From Alistipes sp. (GTDB lineage Bacteria > Bacteroidota > Bacteroidia > Bacteroidales > Rikenellaceae), in contig JAFYOF010000136.1 of assembly GCA_017560305.1 (NCBI GenBank), positions 1 through 16,543 on the forward strand: a DNA stretch of 16,543 bases, read 5' to 3'. Position numbers and translations under genes: made by a program. The notes beneath the pieces were generated by a model, which saw only the letters and a list, made by a program, of their open reading frames with translations, was not told the origin of the DNA and searched no databases. Below are positions 14,925 through 16,543 of this stretch, in pieces. Numbering within the stretch: position 1 is the first letter of the stretch; the number at the start of each line of letters is the position of its first letter.

Positions 14925-16328
14925 TTACTTGCAACGCTGCTCCATCATCACCTTCTCCTTGTGCCAGGTCACGGCGCAGATAAGCGTAGCAACCACGCTG
15001 CCCACCACGAACAACCAGAAGATAGCATTCCAGCCCAACGACGAGTCGGCAATGTGACCCACCACAATCTTCGACAACAGAGCATCGCCCAGCAGGTAGC
15101 CGAACAGACCGACAAAGCCCGCCGCCGTGCCCGCCGCATTCTTCGGCACGAAGCTCAGCGCCTGAATGCCAATCATCGCAATAGGACCATACACGGCAAA
15201 GCCCGTAAGCGAGAGCGCCGCATAGACCACCGCATTCACACTGCAACCCAGCGCCTGAGCGATAGGCTCAACCTGCCAGTAGCCCAGCAGACCCAGCACC
15301 ACCATCGCCATAGCGATGACATTCACAGGTGCGCAACGACCCTGAAAGAACTTTACCGAGAGCCAGCCGCAGATAATCGTGCCAGGGATACCCGCATACT
15401 CAAACAGCGAGAAGGCGAAACGGCTGTCGGCAGCCGACAACAACTCCAGCTCCTGAAGGTAGGTAGGCGCCCAGTCGCTCACGCCATAGCGCACGAAGTA
15501 GACAAAGACATTGGCAATGGCAATCATCCACAGCAGATGATTCTTGAATACATAGTCGACAAACAAACGGCGGAAAGGTATCTTCTGCTCCTCGCCCTTC
15601 TCGGCCTTCTGGCTTGAGTAGTCGTTGCGGAACTCCTCAATCGGTGGCAGACCGCACGCCTCGGGTCTGTCTCGCAGAGCCCACCAGCATACCGCAGCCG
15701 TGAGCAGAGCCACCAGCGAAGGGAAGATAAACGCCGCACGCCAGGTCTGTGCAATGCCCATCGAGGCGAGAATCATCACGCCCACCGAAACGAGCAGACC
15801 AAGCGAGCCACCGCCGAGATTATGCGAGCAGTTCCATATTGACATCTTGAAACTGCGCTCATTCTGCGAAAACCAGTGCGCCATCACACGACCGCAAGGA
15901 GGCCATCCCATACCCGAGAGCCAGCCCACCAGGAGCATAAAGCCGAACAATATCCAGCCGTTCACACCGATGGAGTCTGCGAAGGGAATGAAGCCTATGC
16001 TCGCCATAACCGTAGAGGCGACAATCAGACCCACGACAAGGAATTTTCTCGCATCGGAGTGGTCCGAGAGGCTGCCCATCAGGAACTTACTGAAGGCGTA
16101 GGCAATGGGGATGCCAGCCATAGCAAAGCCCGCCGTGGGCTTGTCCAGCAACCCTTCGGCAATCATTCCTGGGGCTGCCAGCGAGAGGTTTTTGCGGACA
16201 AGATAGTATGCCGCATAACCCAGGAACGCACCTAAAAACACCTTCAATCTCATACGGCGATACTCCGCCGCAATCTTATCTTCCGCAAGGCGAGGTTTCG
16301 CCGCGGGTGGAGCAAAAAATTCCAACAT
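14925..16328 (-). CDS. glpT: Glycerol-3-phosphate transporter, organophosphate:phosphate antiporter (GlpT-like)
   Basis: An MFS inner-membrane antiporter of 467 residues with about 12 membrane helices that exchanges sn-glycerol-3-phosphate for inorganic phosphate. With the ATG at 16328 the N terminus MLEFFAPPAAKPRL closely parallels E. coli GlpT. Arg45 in YYLVRKN falls at the same position as the substrate-binding Arg45 there, Lys81 matches Lys80, His169 in WNCSHN matches His165, and Arg280 in VYFVRYG matches Arg269. CGLPPIEEFRNDY in the central loop and AGIPGT in helix 8 fit GlpT better than UhpT, which carries hexose phosphates. The frame stays open ten codons upstream to an ATG at 16358, but a candidate promoter element overlaps that codon, so the shorter start is preferred. 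There is no glpK or glpA neighbour. It is divergent from dnaX. Confidence 0.9.
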   Translation of the reverse strand: MLEFFAPPAAKPRLAEDKIAAEYRRMRLKVFLGAFLGYAAYYLVRKNLSLAAPGMIAEGLLDKPTAGFAMAGIPIAYAFSKFLMGSLSDHSDARKFLVVGLIVASTVMASIGFIPFADSIGVNGWILFGFMLLVGWLSGMGWPPCGRVMAHWFSQNERSFKMSIWNCSHNLGGGSLGLLVSVGVMILASMGIAQTWRAAFIFPSLVALLTAAVCWWALRDRPEACGLPPIEEFRNDYSSQKAEKGEEQKIPFRRLFVDYVFKNHLLWMIAIANVFVYFVRYGVSDWAPTYLQELELLSAADSRFAFSLFEYAGIPGTIICGWLSVKFFQGRCAPVNVIAMAMVVLGLLGYWQVEPIAQALGCSVNAVVYAALSLTGFAVYGPIAMIGIQALSFVPKNAAGTAAGFVGLFGYLLGDALLSKIVVGHIADSSLGWNAIFWLFVVGSVVATLICAVTWHKEKVMMEQRCK

Positions 16329-16357
16329 ATATTCTCTGCATTGGTTTAATTCTTTCA

Positions 16358-16387
16358 TAAAGATACTATTTTCTTATGAAATAGCAA
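16358..16387 (-). promoter_or_regulatory. Candidate promoter of glpT
   Basis: On the minus strand TATCTTTA (16365 to 16358) is one base off TAnnTTTG, and TTG (16387 to 16385) lies exactly 19 bases upstream. Transcription would begin near 16351, inside the upstream reading-frame extension, which favours the start codon at 16328. Confidence 0.6.
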
Positions 16388-16419
16388 TAACAAGGTTGCT
16401 TACTTAAAGAAAAATTGTA

Positions 16420-16427
16420 TATCTTTG
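16420..16427 (+). promoter_or_regulatory. Candidate -7 promoter element of dnaX
   Basis: TATCTTTG matches the TAnnTTTG consensus and ends 7 bases before the dnaX ATG. A TTG at 16396-16398 lies 21 bases upstream as a possible -33 box. The resulting leader would be very short or absent. Confidence 0.6.
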
Positions 16428-16434
16428 CGGTGAT

Positions 16435-16543
16435 ATGAGTGAATTTATTGTTTCGGCAAGAAAATATCGTCCCGCGACATTCGCTTCGGTAGTGGGACAG
16501 CAGAGCATCACCTCGACGCTGAAAAATGCGATTGAGCGTGGTC
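16435..16543 (+). CDS. dnaX: DNA polymerase III subunit gamma/tau, N-terminal fragment
   Basis: The first 36 codons of a gene cut by the window end. The opening VSARKYRPATFASVVGQ is the near-invariant N terminus of the clamp-loader subunit gamma/tau (normally ARKYRP then F, then VGQ), which precedes the Walker A motif that would lie just outside the window. The protein loads the sliding clamp and organises the replicative polymerase in the cytoplasm. The ATG at 16435 directly follows a -7 promoter element, divergent from glpT. The RFC-like clamp-loader family shares part of this motif, but ARKYRP with VGQ is most typical of DnaX. Confidence 0.9.
   Translation, partial: MSEFIVSARKYRPATFASVVGQQSITSTLKNAIERG

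Noticed and set aside
1..16543. Searched by eye for CRISPR arrays, tRNA genes, riboswitches, transposases and phage integration sites
   Set aside because: No regular repeat-spacer pattern, clover-leaf sequence, recognisable riboswitch core or mobile-element protein was found. Gaps between genes are all under about 165 bases and leave little room for them.

Overview
The window is bacterial and fits the order Bacteroidales. Promoters follow the Bacteroidetes pattern (TAnnTTTG near -7, sometimes a TTTG or TTG box 19 bases upstream), Shine-Dalgarno sequences are mostly missing, and MurA carries the Asp-type active site with a PGGDKIGRRR motif. Two secreted plant-glycan hydrolases and a uronate-catabolism cluster suggest a gut or plant-polysaccharide-using species. 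The moderately high GC would suit an Alistipes-like (Rikenellaceae) genome, but I cannot fix the genus from sequence alone.

Layout. Positions 1-2583 (+) hold the end of a 2-keto-3-deoxygluconate kinase gene, KDPG aldolase, and an ExuT-like hexuronate transporter. Together they form the uptake and lower Entner-Doudoroff branch for galacturonate or glucuronate, closed by a bidirectional terminator. On the minus strand follow a secreted GH36 alpha-galactosidase (2643-4820) and a membrane-anchored rubrerythrin-like protein (4973-5638) whose diiron ligands look mostly lost. Divergent from the latter is a patatin-like hydrolase (5794-6645, +). A minus-strand pair follows, a DUF1080 (3-keto-disaccharide hydrolase family) protein and a GH78 alpha-L-rhamnosidase lipoprotein (10066-6697), 37 bases apart and probably one operon.

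murA (10198-11508, +) has the best promoter in the window. After it comes an AT-rich gene of unknown function (11552-12106, +), which converges on clpB (12160-14763, -). A GlpT-type glycerol-3-phosphate transporter (14925-16328, -) lies upstream of clpB, with its own terminator. The window ends in the first 36 codons of dnaX (16435 onward, +), divergent from glpT.

How it fits together. Alpha-galactosidase, alpha-L-rhamnosidase and the uronate module are the activities expected for pectin side chains and rhamnogalacturonan. No SusC/SusD pair or polysaccharide-locus regulator is visible, so this is not a classical polysaccharide utilization locus. The rest is housekeeping: cell wall, protein disaggregation, replication and phospholipid precursor uptake. 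I found no tRNA, rRNA, CRISPR array, transposase or prophage gene. No intergenic gap exceeds about 165 bases. The points most worth a second look are the degenerate rubrerythrin-like membrane protein, the DUF1080-GH78 pair, and the compositionally foreign orphan between murA and clpB.
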